A DNA stretch of 64,000 nucleotides from Martinezella rhizogenes (GCF_000799715.1 NZ_JUHG01000004.1:1-64000), one strand, 5' to 3'. Shown: positions 1 to 10,445, counted from the first letter of the stretch. Made by a program: numbers and translations. The notes: generated from the sequence alone by a model not told the origin.

Positions 1-99
1 CAAACCTTTCCCCTCCAAGACCACTATCGCTGGCGCGAAGACTTCATCTTCGCTGGCAATGGTAGCGCGTCGTCCGGAGGACCAGAACCTCAAGGGTGA
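1..99 (+). CDS. Possible 3' end of a gene cut by the left edge
   Basis: From base 1 the first frame is open for 32 codons to a TGA at 97-99, with codon choice typical of the rest of the window (CGC, GAC, TTC, ATC). The residues seen include HYRWREDFIFAGNGS and then a Ser/Gly/Pro-rich tail. No family is recognised. A second frame is also open from the edge to 268, but its residues look like translated palindromic repeat and I do not call it. The tail of this partial frame may itself be repeat-derived, so the call is weak. Confidence 0.25.
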   Translation, partial: QTFPLQDHYRWREDFIFAGNGSASSGGPEPQG

Positions 100-100
100 G

Positions 101-145
101 GCGCGGTCGAGCAACGCTCGATCGGACAGTCCACTGGACTGTCCG
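101..145. repeat. Palindromic intergenic repeat, two adjacent hairpins
   Basis: Two inverted repeats stand side by side. TCGAG at 107-111 pairs with CTCGA at 117-121. An 11-bp arm at 123-133 (CGGACAGTCCA) pairs perfectly with 135-145 around one central base. A third small hairpin (GCGAAGA 35-41, TCTTCGC 47-53) lies just upstream. This resembles the short palindromic units scattered between genes in rhizobial genomes. That it is repeated elsewhere in the genome is inferred; no second copy is in this window. Confidence 0.6.
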
Positions 146-216
146 AAGCAACGAACGGGTCAAAGCCTACCCACAAAACCAACTTTCCAAAAGAAAGACA
201 AATCTCCGATCCCAAC

Positions 217-239
217 AAAGCCCCATCAAGGGGCTTTTT
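217..239 (+). terminator. Intrinsic terminator
   Basis: An 8-bp stem (AAAGCCCC 217-224, GGGGCTTT 230-237) with a 5-base loop runs into five T residues at 235-239. It would end a transcript coming from the left edge. The rest of 240-387 holds no gene that I can support and leads into the amine oxidase gene. Confidence 0.7.
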
Positions 240-387
240 GCGTTTTAATTCCCAAGCGCGGCGACTGACCCATGAATGCCGATCATGACCTCATGTCGAT
301 TTTTGCCCTTAATCCCCTGGGCAGGTGCCTGCTATACGGTCAACATGATTGATCGCAAGGTAAGCGGTGTCTCCTCAAGGAAACGAA

Positions 388-1653
388 ATGTCGGGTGAAA
401 CCTTGGCAGGCGGCAGTGTCGATGTCGCCATTATCGGTGCGGGAGCGGCTGGCGTTGGCGCGGCGCGGCGGCTGCAGGCGCTACGGCCCGATCTGTCGCT
501 CGTGCTGCTCGAAGCCTCCGACCGTATTGGCGGCCGGGCGCGGACAGTGCATCCGGCCGAACTCAGCGGTTTTGCGCTCGACCTCGGTTGCGGCTGGCTG
601 CATGGCGCAAGGACGAATGCCTGGACGGGGATCGCCGAGGAGATCGGCCTGACGGTCGATCGCACGCCGGCGCCCTGGAGCGAGGGCGGGCGACAATTGC
701 AGAAGGATGACAGCGACGCCAAGGCGGCGCGCATCGCGGCCAACGCATTCTTCGAACGGATCTACGCCTATGACGGCGAGGAGGACGCGGCGCTGTCGGC
801 GTTGCTTGCGGCGGGAAATTCCTGGAATGGGTATATCCACGCGCTTGGTGCCTTCATCACCGGCGCCGAACTAGACCGATCCTCCACTATTGATCAGAGC
901 CGTTACGATCCGGGGCCAGGCCCAGATTGGCGGGTGCGGCAGGGTTATGGAACGCTCATCGCGACCTATGCGGCGCCGCTTCAGGTTCATACCGGAGCGG
1001 AAGTCCGCCGCATCGACCACAGCGCCGCCGATCATGTCGTTCTATCGACAGCGAAGGGCGATCTGAGGGCAAGGGCCGTCATCATCGCCGTTTCCACGAA
1101 TGTTCTCGCGGTCGAGGGGATTACGTTCTGGCCGCCGCTTCCCGACAAGATCGAGGCGGCGGCGCAGTTGCCGCTTGGCCTGGCGAACAAACTTTTCCTG
1201 CAGGTGCGGACGCCGGAGGCTTTTCCCGTCGATGCCCATCTCCTTGGCTCCTATCATGGCGGCCGAACCGGATCCTATCAGCTGAAGCCTTTCGGCGCCC
1301 CCGTGATCGAGGCCTATTTCGCCGGCGATCTTGCCCATGATCTGGAGCGGGAGGGGATCGGCGCGGCATTCGATTTCTCAGTGGAACAGCTGAAGCATTT
1401 CTTTGGTTCCAGCGTTAAAGGCATGTTGTCGCCGGCGGTCATGTCCGCCTGGGCAAGTGAGCCTTTTGTCGGCGGATCCTACTCCTATGCGGTGCCCGGC
1501 GCTTTCGATCTGCGGCAGGCGCTTGCCGCGCCTCATGATCAGCGTCTTTTCTTTGCCGGTGAGGCCTGCTCTTCAACCCGTTATTCCACGGCCCATGGCG
1601 CCTGCGAAACGGGTTTTGCTGCCGCGGAGGTCATTGCGAAGGCAATTGCCTGA
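388..1653 (+). CDS. FAD-dependent amine oxidase (flavin monoamine oxidase family)
   Basis: This is a flavoprotein of about 421 residues in the monoamine/polyamine oxidase superfamily. The N-terminus carries the dinucleotide-binding motif IIGAGAAGVGAARRL, followed by a GGRARTV segment typical of the family. The C-terminus has the second FAD-contact region FFAGEACSSTRYSTAHGA. Such enzymes oxidise amines to imines, with O2 as the usual acceptor; the substrate cannot be read from the sequence. I start at ATG 388 because AAGGA lies 8 bases upstream; a GTG at 367 is in frame but has no good ribosome site. No signal peptide is visible, so it is probably cytoplasmic. It converges on the MFS gene with a gap of about 38 bases and looks monocistronic. 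Confidence 0.85.
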   Translation: MSGETLAGGSVDVAIIGAGAAGVGAARRLQALRPDLSLVLLEASDRIGGRARTVHPAELSGFALDLGCGWLHGARTNAWTGIAEEIGLTVDRTPAPWSEGGRQLQKDDSDAKAARIAANAFFERIYAYDGEEDAALSALLAAGNSWNGYIHALGAFITGAELDRSSTIDQSRYDPGPGPDWRVRQGYGTLIATYAAPLQVHTGAEVRRIDHSAADHVVLSTAKGDLRARAVIIAVSTNVLAVEGITFWPPLPDKIEAAAQLPLGLANKLFLQVRTPEAFPVDAHLLGSYHGGRTGSYQLKPFGAPVIEAYFAGDLAHDLEREGIGAAFDFSVEQLKHFFGSSVKGMLSPAVMSAWASEPFVGGSYSYAVPGAFDLRQALAAPHDQRLFFAGEACSSTRYSTAHGACETGFAAAEVIAKAIA

Positions 1654-1691
1654 CGATGTTATCATGAGAAGCTAGCCCACACGCCGCCGTC

Positions 1692-3080
1692 TCAGCGCCC
1701 CAGCCATGCGATACCGGCGCCGAGCAGCAAGAGGGCGGCCGAGACAATGAAGACCAGCGTAGCGCCAATCGGGATCATCTGGGTTCCGCCGGCAACGAAT
1801 GCGCCGAAGAGCGCTATGCCCATCGTGCCACCAACTTGTCGCGCCGTGGTCAGCACCGCGGATGCCGTACCGGAGCGCATGCGCTCGACCTTGGCAAGGG
1901 CTGCAGCCACCATGGCGGGCGCCGCCACGCCGGTACCTGTCGAAATTAGGAGAAGGCCGACCGCGATGATCGGAAAGGAGGCGTTGCTGTCGAGCCGATG
2001 AAAGAGCAGCAGTCCGTTGCCCGTCGCCGCGATCAGCATTCCCGCGACCATTGGCAGCCGGAAGCCGATCCGCGCGCTGAGCTGCCCGCTCGCGACATTG
2101 GCAAGCGTGATGATGGCGGTAAGCGGTAGAAATGCCAACCCCGCCACTGCAGGCGAATATCCCCTGATCTGCTGGAAATAGAGGCTGAGAACGAAGACCA
2201 ATCCGAAGAAGGTCAGGCTGATGACCGCGCCAACGAAGGCTGCCGCCGAGAAGCCTGGTGAGCGGAGCAATCCCAATGGCAGCATGGGCTTGGCGGTCGC
2301 GGCCTCTATCTTCAGGAATGCAAGGCCGATGATCGCGGCGCCACAGAACCCGGCGAGTACCCACGGATCGGCCCAGCCCCAGGCCCCGGCCTCTATGACG
2401 GCTCCGGTCAGGACGAATAATGCCAGAGCGGCGGCAATCAGCCCCGCGAGGTCGAACCGGCCATCCACATGAGTTTCGGTTTCGGCGACCTTGGACCACG
2501 TTAACCAGGCGCCGAGCACGCAGAGCGGCAGGTTGACGAGAAAGATCGGGCGCCAGCCGAGGCCGGAGATGATGAGGCCCCCGATGACCGGCCCGGCGGC
2601 GACCGCCAGCGCGCCGGAAGCGCTCCACCAACCAATCATTCTGATCCGGGCGGGCTCATTGTCGCCGCAGGCGTGGGCAATCAGAGCCAGGGATGTCGGG
2701 AGTATCAGGGCGCCACCCATGCCCTGCGCCGCGCGCGCGGCAATCAGGGCCGACACCGACGGCGCAAGTCCGCATGCAAGTGATGCGACCGCGAAAAGGG
2801 CAAGGCCTGCCAGGAAGATGCGCCGGCTTCCAAATCGGTCGCCGGCGACGCCCGCCGTTAACAAGAGTGTCGCGAATGCTAGCGAATAGGCATCGATGAT
2901 CCATTGCAGTGCTGAGGTTGGTGTCGCGAACTCCCCGGCGATTTGCGGCAAAGCGACATTGACGACCGTGATGTCGAGCTGGACGATCACGAAACCGATG
3001 CTGGTCACGGCAAGTGTCCAGCCAGTTTGTGCGGTTTCCCGGGTTGATCGGATGGTTGCCCTCGAAGCAAGGTCGGTCAT
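1692..3080 (-). CDS. MFS drug exporter, DHA2 (EmrB/QacA-like) family
   Basis: A membrane protein of about 462 residues with a run of hydrophobic segments consistent with the 14-helix DHA2 family. After the first helices it has the family signature WIIDAYSLAFATLLL followed by the motif A loop GDRFGSRR. Members export drugs, dyes or small organics by proton antiport in the inner membrane; the substrate is unknown. I start at ATG 3080 (MTDLAS), which lies 6 bases after AAGGAA; a TTG at 3095 and an ATG at 3086 are also in frame but overlap or crowd that site. It is divergent from the LysR gene at 3197, the usual layout for a LysR-controlled exporter. Confidence 0.9.
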   Translation of the reverse strand: MTDLASRATIRSTRETAQTGWTLAVTSIGFVIVQLDITVVNVALPQIAGEFATPTSALQWIIDAYSLAFATLLLTAGVAGDRFGSRRIFLAGLALFAVASLACGLAPSVSALIAARAAQGMGGALILPTSLALIAHACGDNEPARIRMIGWWSASGALAVAAGPVIGGLIISGLGWRPIFLVNLPLCVLGAWLTWSKVAETETHVDGRFDLAGLIAAALALFVLTGAVIEAGAWGWADPWVLAGFCGAAIIGLAFLKIEAATAKPMLPLGLLRSPGFSAAAFVGAVISLTFFGLVFVLSLYFQQIRGYSPAVAGLAFLPLTAIITLANVASGQLSARIGFRLPMVAGMLIAATGNGLLLFHRLDSNASFPIIAVGLLLISTGTGVAAPAMVAAALAKVERMRSGTASAVLTTARQVGGTMGIALFGAFVAGGTQMIPIGATLVFIVSAALLLLGAGIAWLGR

Positions 3081-3196
3081 ATCCATTTCCTTCAATCAGG
3101 CTGATTGTTTCCTTTTGAAGGTAAGGCTGCTATTGGACAAAAAAACATGCTTATCTATTTATAGGCTATTAAGTGTAGCTTTGTAATTAGGATGTC
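3081..3196. promoter_or_regulatory. Divergent control region between MFS exporter and LysR regulator
   Basis: The 116-base spacer is much more AT-rich than its surroundings, especially 3130-3185, and contains a short inverted repeat CTAT-TT-ATAG at 3155-3164. LysR-type proteins usually bind dyad sites between themselves and a divergent target. The position fits, but the exact operator is inferred. Confidence 0.45.
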
Positions 3197-4114
3197 ATGC
3201 CCCGCTCTGACGCCTTCGATGGTCTGTCCGAATTCCTCGCCGTCGCCGAGCGCGCCAGCTTCCGCGCGGCCGCCGCCGATATCGGCGTGACGCCGGCGGC
3301 CGTCAGCCAGGCGGTCCAGTCGCTGGAGCGCCGCCTGGGCCTGCCGCTGTTTCATCGCACGACGCGCAAGGTCGCGCTGACGGAGGCGGGCGCCTTGCTG
3401 CTGTCACGATTGCGGCCGGCGGCGGGGGAGATCGAGCGTGCCATCGAGGATCTCAGCCGCTTGCGCGCGCGGCCGGCCGGCTTGCTACGCCTCTGCGTCC
3501 ATCGTCTGGCGGTGCCACTCGTCATCGAGCCTATCCTGCCCCTCTTTCGCCGAACCTATCCCGAGGTCAGCGTTGAAATCGGCGTGGAAGACGCGGATGT
3601 CGAGTTGGTCTCGGCTGGCTACGACGCCGGAATCCGTATCGGAGAATTCATCGCGAACGATATGATCGCGACCAGGGTGTCGCCGCCATTTCGCTGGCGT
3701 GTGCTCGGAGCACCCGCCTATCTTGAGGCGAGAGGCCGGCCGGAAACACCGCAAGATCTGGCGATGCATGAGTGCATCCGCTTTCGCTTCCCCGGGTCGC
3801 GATCCATTTACGACTGGGAATTCGTTCGCGACGGTCAGTCAGTCTCCATTCGGGTTCCGGGAGGTGTGATCGTCAATGACAGCCACTTGCTTCGATCGCT
3901 GGCTGTGCAAGGCATGGGCCTGATCTATACGTCCGACCGGGGGGCGGAAGCCGAACTCGAGCGTGGACTATTGGTGCCCGTTCTCGAAGCCTTCGCGCCG
4001 CCGCCTGACAGCCTCTTCCTGTTTTTTCCCGCTCGCAGCGAGACCCAACCCAAGCTGAGGGCCTTCATCGACATGGCAAAGGTTCTCGCCGCAGGACGCA
4101 GCCGCACTCGATAG
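3197..4114 (+). CDS. LysR-family transcriptional regulator
   Basis: At 305 residues this is the usual LysR length. The N-terminal winged helix-turn-helix spans about residues 8-66 (VAERASFRAAAADIGVTPAA, then LERRLGLPLFHRTTRKV). The rest is a periplasmic-binding-protein-like effector domain. It probably controls its own gene and the divergent MFS exporter across the 116-base spacer, with an unknown small-molecule inducer. The start is ATG 3197. Confidence 0.93.
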   Translation: MPRSDAFDGLSEFLAVAERASFRAAAADIGVTPAAVSQAVQSLERRLGLPLFHRTTRKVALTEAGALLLSRLRPAAGEIERAIEDLSRLRARPAGLLRLCVHRLAVPLVIEPILPLFRRTYPEVSVEIGVEDADVELVSAGYDAGIRIGEFIANDMIATRVSPPFRWRVLGAPAYLEARGRPETPQDLAMHECIRFRFPGSRSIYDWEFVRDGQSVSIRVPGGVIVNDSHLLRSLAVQGMGLIYTSDRGAEAELERGLLVPVLEAFAPPPDSLFLFFPARSETQPKLRAFIDMAKVLAAGRSRTR

Positions 4115-4295
4115 TCCGCCAGACGCGGAAATATAGCGTTTTCGCCCAATGGAAACGCTTTTCGGGTGGGCTGTTCCCGGTCGCCCAGATCATATTGATA
4201 TTGTCGGTGACGTAGCCGAATCACCATTGTCGAGCTGAAGACGGAAGAGTGCCGTCCGGCTCATTCGTTCTGGTTCCGAGCAGGAGGATATCGAT

Positions 4296-4829
4296 ATGGC
4301 CAAGACAGTGCGCGGCGCGGGGAAGGATTATGTCTGCAAGCTGGTGACGTCGCCGGTCGGCCAGCTAAAGCTTGTCGCCAGCCGTGAAGGTCTAGCGGCG
4401 ATCCTCTGGGACAATGACCGGCCGGGCCGTGTGCCCCTGACCATCGTCGCGGAGGATGAGCACCATCCGGTACTGGTGGAAACGGAACGGCAGTTGCGTC
4501 AATATTTTGCCGGGGAACGGCGGATCTTTGATCTTCCGCTCGATTTCTGGGGCACTGAGTTTCAGAAGAAAGTATGGCAGGCGCTGCTCACCATCCCCTT
4601 CGGCGAGACGCGCTCTTATACTGAGATCGCCGAGCAGATCGGTGCGCCCAAAGCCATCCGGGCTGTTGGCGCCGCCAATGGCAGGAACCCGATCTCCATC
4701 ATCGCGCCATGCCATCGTGTCCTCGGTGCGGCGGGGGACTTGCGGGGATTTGCTGGTGGTCTCGAGCGGAAGACCTATCTCCTCGGCTTTGAAGGCTCCG
4801 AAACCAAGGCATTCGATTTCGCTGCGTGA
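4296..4829 (+). CDS. ogt: Methylated-DNA--[protein]-cysteine S-methyltransferase
   Basis: A 177-residue suicide repair protein that moves methyl or alkyl groups from O6-alkylguanine (and O4-alkylthymine) in DNA to its own cysteine. The active-site motif is IIAPCHRVLG. The helix-turn-helix DNA-binding region and the arginine-finger segment (AIRAVGAANGRNP) come just before it. There is no Ada-type regulatory domain, so this is the constitutive Ogt type. A strong site, AGGAGG, sits upstream of ATG 4296. The GNAT gene starts 45 bases later on the same strand and may be co-transcribed. Confidence 0.93.
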   Translation: MAKTVRGAGKDYVCKLVTSPVGQLKLVASREGLAAILWDNDRPGRVPLTIVAEDEHHPVLVETERQLRQYFAGERRIFDLPLDFWGTEFQKKVWQALLTIPFGETRSYTEIAEQIGAPKAIRAVGAANGRNPISIIAPCHRVLGAAGDLRGFAGGLERKTYLLGFEGSETKAFDFAA

Positions 4830-4874
4830 TTGCTAAACCGGCTGCTCGCCTTAGTCTCAAGGACACGAAATATC

Positions 4875-5357
4875 ATGATTTCATTCAGATCAATGCGGGA
4901 CGGAGAGTATTCGGACTACCTCGAATATTTCATCCCTGACTACGCCGCCGAGATTTCGGCGAATTATGGGCTTTCCAGTCTTGAGGCCCTAGCGCAGGCC
5001 AGACGGGAAGTTGCGGACGATCTGCCACTTGGCGTCGACACGCCTGACGAGGTCATGCGCTGTGTCATAAACCAAACGTCGGAAACCGAAAGTGTCGTGG
5101 GCTATCTTTGGTATCGGCCTGATCTGGCAAACCGCTCCGTATTCATCAAAGATTTCTATATCTTCGCGGCACATCAGGGAAAAGGCTTTGGCAAACAGGC
5201 GCTGAAAGCCTTGGAAACCGAGCTGGCTCGAACGGGTTTCGAGCAGATAAAGCTGCGTGTTGCAGAGGACAATAAGCGCGCCAAGCATGTCTATGACATA
5301 ACCGGTTTTCGCGTCACCGGCGTCAACATGAGCAAGATAATCAAAACGGAAGGCTGA
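4875..5357 (+). CDS. GNAT family N-acetyltransferase
   Basis: A 160-residue single-domain GNAT protein. The acetyl-CoA pyrophosphate loop is HQGKGFGKQAL at about residues 100-110, followed by the motif B region LRVAEDNKRAKHVYDITGF. The substrate is not predictable. I start at ATG 4875 (MISFRSM); an in-frame TTG at 4830 would give an unlikely leader and directly abuts the ogt stop. It lies downstream of ogt and ends before a strong bidirectional hairpin. Confidence 0.85.
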   Translation: MISFRSMRDGEYSDYLEYFIPDYAAEISANYGLSSLEALAQARREVADDLPLGVDTPDEVMRCVINQTSETESVVGYLWYRPDLANRSVFIKDFYIFAAHQGKGFGKQALKALETELARTGFEQIKLRVAEDNKRAKHVYDITGFRVTGVNMSKIIKTEG

Positions 5358-5441
5358 TGGTATGGCTTTTGCGGCCTGCTCATTGCGCCATAAACGCAGG
5401 CCGTGTGCGTAGCGGTCGTGTCGATCAGATTACAATAAAAC

Positions 5442-5474
5442 AAATAGCCCATTCGTAAATCGAATGGGCTATTT
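5442..5474. terminator. Bidirectional terminator hairpin
   Basis: A perfect 14-bp stem (5442-5455 with 5461-5474) with a 5-base loop stands between the convergent GNAT gene and the dehydrogenase-AKR gene. The arms begin and end with A/T runs, so it can act on both strands. Confidence 0.75.
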
Positions 5475-5541
5475 ATGTTTTCAGTTTCAGCTGACCTGGT
5501 CAGCAATCGGCCCGGTTTTCCGGGCCGATGGTCGGCCGATA

Positions 5542-7545
5542 TCAGCCTTCGAGCCACTTCACCTGATCGGGCGTCAGCTTGATGTCGAGTGCCGAGAGGC
5601 TGTCTTCCAGTTCGGCGATGGTGCGTGGGCCGATCAGTGGGATGACCGGGAAAGGCTGGGCGACGACATAGGCGAGCGCGATATGGATCGGGTTGCGGCC
5701 GAGCTTCTGCGCCAGTTCGATCGCGCGGTCGCGGCGGCCGAAGTTGCGGTCGGAATACCAGACGCGCACCAGCTCCTCATCACTCTGCTTGTCACGGCCG
5801 GCGCGGTCGGTGAAGAAGCCGCGCCCCTGGCTCGACCAGGCGAAGTTCGGGATCTGCTTGGCGTTCAGCCAGGTCTTCCACTCGTCGTCGGAGGCGGCGA
5901 CGCATCCAGCCCAGATCGGGTCGAGCATTTCCGCCAGCGAGAAGTTGTTGGAAAGGGCTGATGGCGCCGTCTTGCCGTTCTTCTCGGCATAGGCGATCGC
6001 CTCGTCGAAGCGGGCGCGGGTCCAGTTGGAGCCGCCGAAGATGCCGCGAATACGGCCAGCCTTGACCTCGGCATCCATGGCATCGACGAATTCACCGACC
6101 GGAACGGCCGTGTTGTCGCGATGCATGAAGTAGATGTCGACATAGTCGGTCTTTAGCCGGTTGAGCGACTGGTCGAGCTGCTTGGCAATCATGTCCGGGT
6201 AGCAGAGCGGCGAATGCGCGCCCTTGCCGATCAGCACGATCTCCTCGCGCGGAACCTTCCGGCTGGTGTGCCAATCGCCGAAAATCGCCTCGGTCTTGCC
6301 GGCGCCATAAACATAGGCTGTGTCGAAGGCATTGCCGCCGGCCTCGTAGAAGGCGTCGAGCGTCAGCGATGCCGCGGCGAAATTCGGGAAGAACTCGAAG
6401 CCGAGCGTGACGATCGAGGCCGGCTTGGCGATGCCGGGGATGGAGCGCTTCGGAACGCTGTTGCCCTTGGTGACGGGTGCGCCGGCGATGTTCGTCGTTC
6501 GCCGCGTTGCCTTTTCAACCTCATATTCGAGGCCGATGGTGGCGCGCCATTGGTCGAGAACGCGCAGGTTGCCGATTGAGTCGGCCCAGCCGATGCCCGG
6601 ATAGGCGAATTCCTTGGCTCCGGCGCGGATGGCGTCGCCGGCGGCATCGACTTCGAAGGAATAGAGCCAGCGCTCTTCCTTGACCTCGATGACTTGCGTC
6701 TCGCCGCCCTTGATGAGCTCGATCTTGCCGACGCCGCCCTTGTGGCCGGAGGCGAACCAGAAGTCCTTGACCTCGATGCGGCCTTCGGAGCCGATGATGC
6801 GCAGCGTATTGTCCTGGTTCGCCATGATCGAGCAGGAGACTTCGGCAATGATGTTGTTCGGGAACTTCAGCACCGCTGACGCCCATTCGTCGATGCCTGT
6901 CTGGCCGAGATGGGCAACGCCCGAGACCTTGTCGGGATCGAGAAACGGCTTGCCGTCGGCGGCGCCGGCAATCAGCCGCGCCATCGACACGGGATAGCCG
7001 CCGACATCGAGAATGCCGCCGCCAGCGGTTTCGTTGGCAAACAGCCGGTGCTCCGGCTTGACGCTGCCCATGTTGAAGCCGAAGGACGTGCGGATGATGC
7101 GGATGTCGCCGATCACGCCGCTTTTCACCAGCTCGATCAGCTTCGCCGTCTGCGGATGCACGCGGTACATGAAGGCTTCGCCAGCAAAGACGCCGGCCTT
7201 CTTGGCTTCGTAATAGATCGCCTCGGCATCATAGGCGGAGAGAGCGATCGGTTTTTCGACGAGGACATGCTTGCCGGCGCGGATCGCCTTGATGGCCCAT
7301 TCGGCATGGCCGGTATGCGGCGTGGCGATGTAGACGGCGTCGATGTCCTTGTCGGCGAGCAACGCTTCGTAGCCATTGACGATGCGTGCGCCGGGGAAGT
7401 TGTCGCCGAGGCCCGGCTTGTCGGGATTGCGGCTGGCGATTGCTACGAGCTTGCCGCCGCGCGAATGCGCAACGCCGTCTGCAAATGTCCGCGCGATCGT
7501 ACCGGGGCCGATGATGCCCCAGCGGATGGGTGCGTCTGTACTCAT
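5542..7545 (-). CDS. Gfo/Idh/MocA dehydrogenase fused to aldo/keto reductase
   Basis: A single 667-residue frame holds two complete oxidoreductase modules. Residues ~1-335 are Gfo/Idh/MocA type: an N-terminal Rossmann motif (WGIIGPGTIARTF), then the catalytic-region EKP in HVLVEKPIAL. Residues ~365-667 are an aldo/keto reductase with tetrad residues Asp and Tyr in FDTAYVYG, Lys in LIGKGAH and His in YFMHRD. Gfo/Idh enzymes oxidise or reduce sugar hydroxyls with NAD(P); AKRs interconvert sugar carbonyls and alcohols. The fusion could couple two steps on one substrate. It is the last gene of the sugar ABC operon, 55 bases after the ATPase gene. The substrate is unknown. Confidence 0.9.
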   Translation of the reverse strand: MSTDAPIRWGIIGPGTIARTFADGVAHSRGGKLVAIASRNPDKPGLGDNFPGARIVNGYEALLADKDIDAVYIATPHTGHAEWAIKAIRAGKHVLVEKPIALSAYDAEAIYYEAKKAGVFAGEAFMYRVHPQTAKLIELVKSGVIGDIRIIRTSFGFNMGSVKPEHRLFANETAGGGILDVGGYPVSMARLIAGAADGKPFLDPDKVSGVAHLGQTGIDEWASAVLKFPNNIIAEVSCSIMANQDNTLRIIGSEGRIEVKDFWFASGHKGGVGKIELIKGGETQVIEVKEERWLYSFEVDAAGDAIRAGAKEFAYPGIGWADSIGNLRVLDQWRATIGLEYEVEKATRRTTNIAGAPVTKGNSVPKRSIPGIAKPASIVTLGFEFFPNFAAASLTLDAFYEAGGNAFDTAYVYGAGKTEAIFGDWHTSRKVPREEIVLIGKGAHSPLCYPDMIAKQLDQSLNRLKTDYVDIYFMHRDNTAVPVGEFVDAMDAEVKAGRIRGIFGGSNWTRARFDEAIAYAEKNGKTAPSALSNNFSLAEMLDPIWAGCVAASDDEWKTWLNAKQIPNFAWSSQGRGFFTDRAGRDKQSDEELVRVWYSDRNFGRRDRAIELAQKLGRNPIHIALAYVVAQPFPVIPLIGPRTIAELEDSLSALDIKLTPDQVKWLEG

Positions 7546-7600
7546 GAAACTATCCTTTCCTCAATCTTCATGCTGTCTTGGGAGGGGCTGGAATGGGCGC

Positions 7601-8689
<1,089 letters not shown>

Positions 8690-8705
8690 ACGGGATCTCC
8701 CGGAA

Positions 8706-9542
8706 TTACTTGATTGCGCCAGCGGCGATGCCGGCGATGAAATGACGTTGCAGGAGAACGAAGATGACGAGGATCGGCGCCGTCAGCATGACCGCCCCGG
8801 CCATGATACCGCCCCAGGAGACCTTGGTGAGGCCGATCAGCGTTCCCAATGCCACCGGCGCCGTCATCATGCCCGGCCGGGAGTTGATCAGCAGCGGCCA
8901 GAGGTAGTTGTTCCAGGAGGCGAGGAACAGGATGATGGCGAGCGCGGCCATGGTCGGCCTTGCGAGCGGCAGGGCGATGCGCAGGAAGATCTGCCACTCC
9001 TTGACGCCCTCGACGCGGGCGGCGTCGAAAAGCTCGGCTGGCATCATCGAGAAGGCCTGGCGCATGAACAGCACGCCGAGCGAATTGAACAGCGGCGGCA
9101 CGATCAGCGCGACCCAGGTATTCGCCAGCCCGAAATTTTTCGCCACCATGATGAATTGCGGAATGATGACGACCGAATAGGGCAGCGTGATCGTTCCGAG
9201 GATGATGCCGATGACGAGGGACTGGCCGACGAAGCGGTAGCGGGCCAGCGCCCATCCGGCCATCGATGTCAGGAAAACCGACAGGATGGTATAGACGATC
9301 GCGACGACGATGGAGATCGTCAACGCGCCGAAGAAGTTGGTGTCGGCCTGCAGGTTTTTGACATTGTCGAGGAAGCTCGTCGACGGTGTCAGGATGATGG
9401 ATGGGCTGAAGATACCCTCGTCTGGCATAGTCGAGAAGATGAACATCATCCAGAGCGGAAACAGCCAGATAAGCGCGAGCGGCACCAACAGCGCGTGGAG
9501 CGCGATCGAACGCTTCAAAGTGGATTTTGATTTCGATTTCAT
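8706..9542 (-). CDS. Carbohydrate ABC transporter permease (MalG-like)
   Basis: A 278-residue inner-membrane subunit with about six hydrophobic helices. Near the C-terminal third it has the ATPase-contact EAA loop (AARVEGVKEWQIFLRIALP). Sequence and position match the MalG-type partner of CUT1 importers. Its start overlaps the stop of the other permease gene by 4 bases (9539-9542), which suggests translational coupling and equal amounts of the two subunits. Confidence 0.94.
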   Translation of the reverse strand: MKSKSKSTLKRSIALHALLVPLALIWLFPLWMMFIFSTMPDEGIFSPSIILTPSTSFLDNVKNLQADTNFFGALTISIVVAIVYTILSVFLTSMAGWALARYRFVGQSLVIGIILGTITLPYSVVIIPQFIMVAKNFGLANTWVALIVPPLFNSLGVLFMRQAFSMMPAELFDAARVEGVKEWQIFLRIALPLARPTMAALAIILFLASWNNYLWPLLINSRPGMMTAPVALGTLIGLTKVSWGGIMAGAVMLTAPILVIFVLLQRHFIAGIAAGAIK

Positions 9543-10399
9543 TTTTGTTCGCGCCCCACCCAGAGATTGAGGAGAGAGATCGCCACGGCTAGTGCCGCCA
9601 TGGTGTAAGCGATTGCGGAGGCATAGCCGAAGTTGGTCGACTGGAAGCCTTGGCGATAGAGCAGCAGGCCGAGCGTTTCGGTTGCGCCGCCGGGGCCGCC
9701 GCGGTTGGTGATCAGATACGGTTCGGTGAAGAGCTGCATCGTGCCAATGACCGACAGCACCACGCAGAAGAGGATAATCGGCTTCAGGAGCGGCAGCGTG
9801 ATGTGGATGAATTGCTGGATGGGACCGACGCGGTCGAGCGTGGCGGCCTCATAGACATCCTCGGGGATCGATTGCAGCCCGGAGAGGATGATGATGGCGT
9901 TGTAGCCGGCCCAGCGCCAGGTCACGGCGATGATGATCAACAGCATGGCGGAATGCGAATCGGCGAACCACGAAACCGGCCCGATGCCGACACCGCTAAG
10001 AAGCTTGTTGATAATGCCGAAATCGAGGTTGAACATCAGCCGGAAGACTGCGGCATAGGCGACTTCGCCGACGACGACGGGAGCGAAGAAGGCAAAGCGA
10101 AAGAGGCCGCGTGCCTTCAGAAGCGGCGAGTTCAACAGCACCGCCATGATGGTGGCGAGCGAGATCATCACCGGCACCTGGATCACCAGAATGATCAGCG
10201 TATTGGTAAGCGCGTTGTAGAAGGCCGGGTCGCCGAACAGGCGTCCCCAATTGACCGAGGCGCTGAAGACCCAGGGATTGACGCGCGTATTCTGGAACGA
10301 GATCAGGAACGAATTGATGATCGGCCAGATCCAGAAGGCGGCGAACACCAGAAGATAGGGCGCAAGGAACGCGTAAGCGCTCCGGTTTCGCAACCGCAT
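9539..10399 (-). CDS. Carbohydrate ABC transporter permease (MalF-like)
   Basis: A 286-residue inner-membrane permease with six hydrophobic segments and an EAA loop (EAATLDRVGPIQQFIHITLP). It pairs with the downstream MalG-like protein to form the channel. The gene is 113 bases after the binding-protein gene. That spacer holds a strong stem-loop, as is common where the binding protein is made in excess. Confidence 0.94.
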   Translation of the reverse strand: MRLRNRSAYAFLAPYLLVFAAFWIWPIINSFLISFQNTRVNPWVFSASVNWGRLFGDPAFYNALTNTLIILVIQVPVMISLATIMAVLLNSPLLKARGLFRFAFFAPVVVGEVAYAAVFRLMFNLDFGIINKLLSGVGIGPVSWFADSHSAMLLIIIAVTWRWAGYNAIIILSGLQSIPEDVYEAATLDRVGPIQQFIHITLPLLKPIILFCVVLSVIGTMQLFTEPYLITNRGGPGGATETLGLLLYRQGFQSTNFGYASAIAYTMAALAVAISLLNLWVGREQK

Positions 10400-10445
10400 G
10401 AAAACCTTCTCCTTTTGTACTCAATGAGATGACGTGCAAAACCAC

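Noticed and set aside
59..268. A 69-codon frame at the left edge
   Set aside because: Its residues are translations of palindromic repeat and terminator DNA, with no ribosome site.
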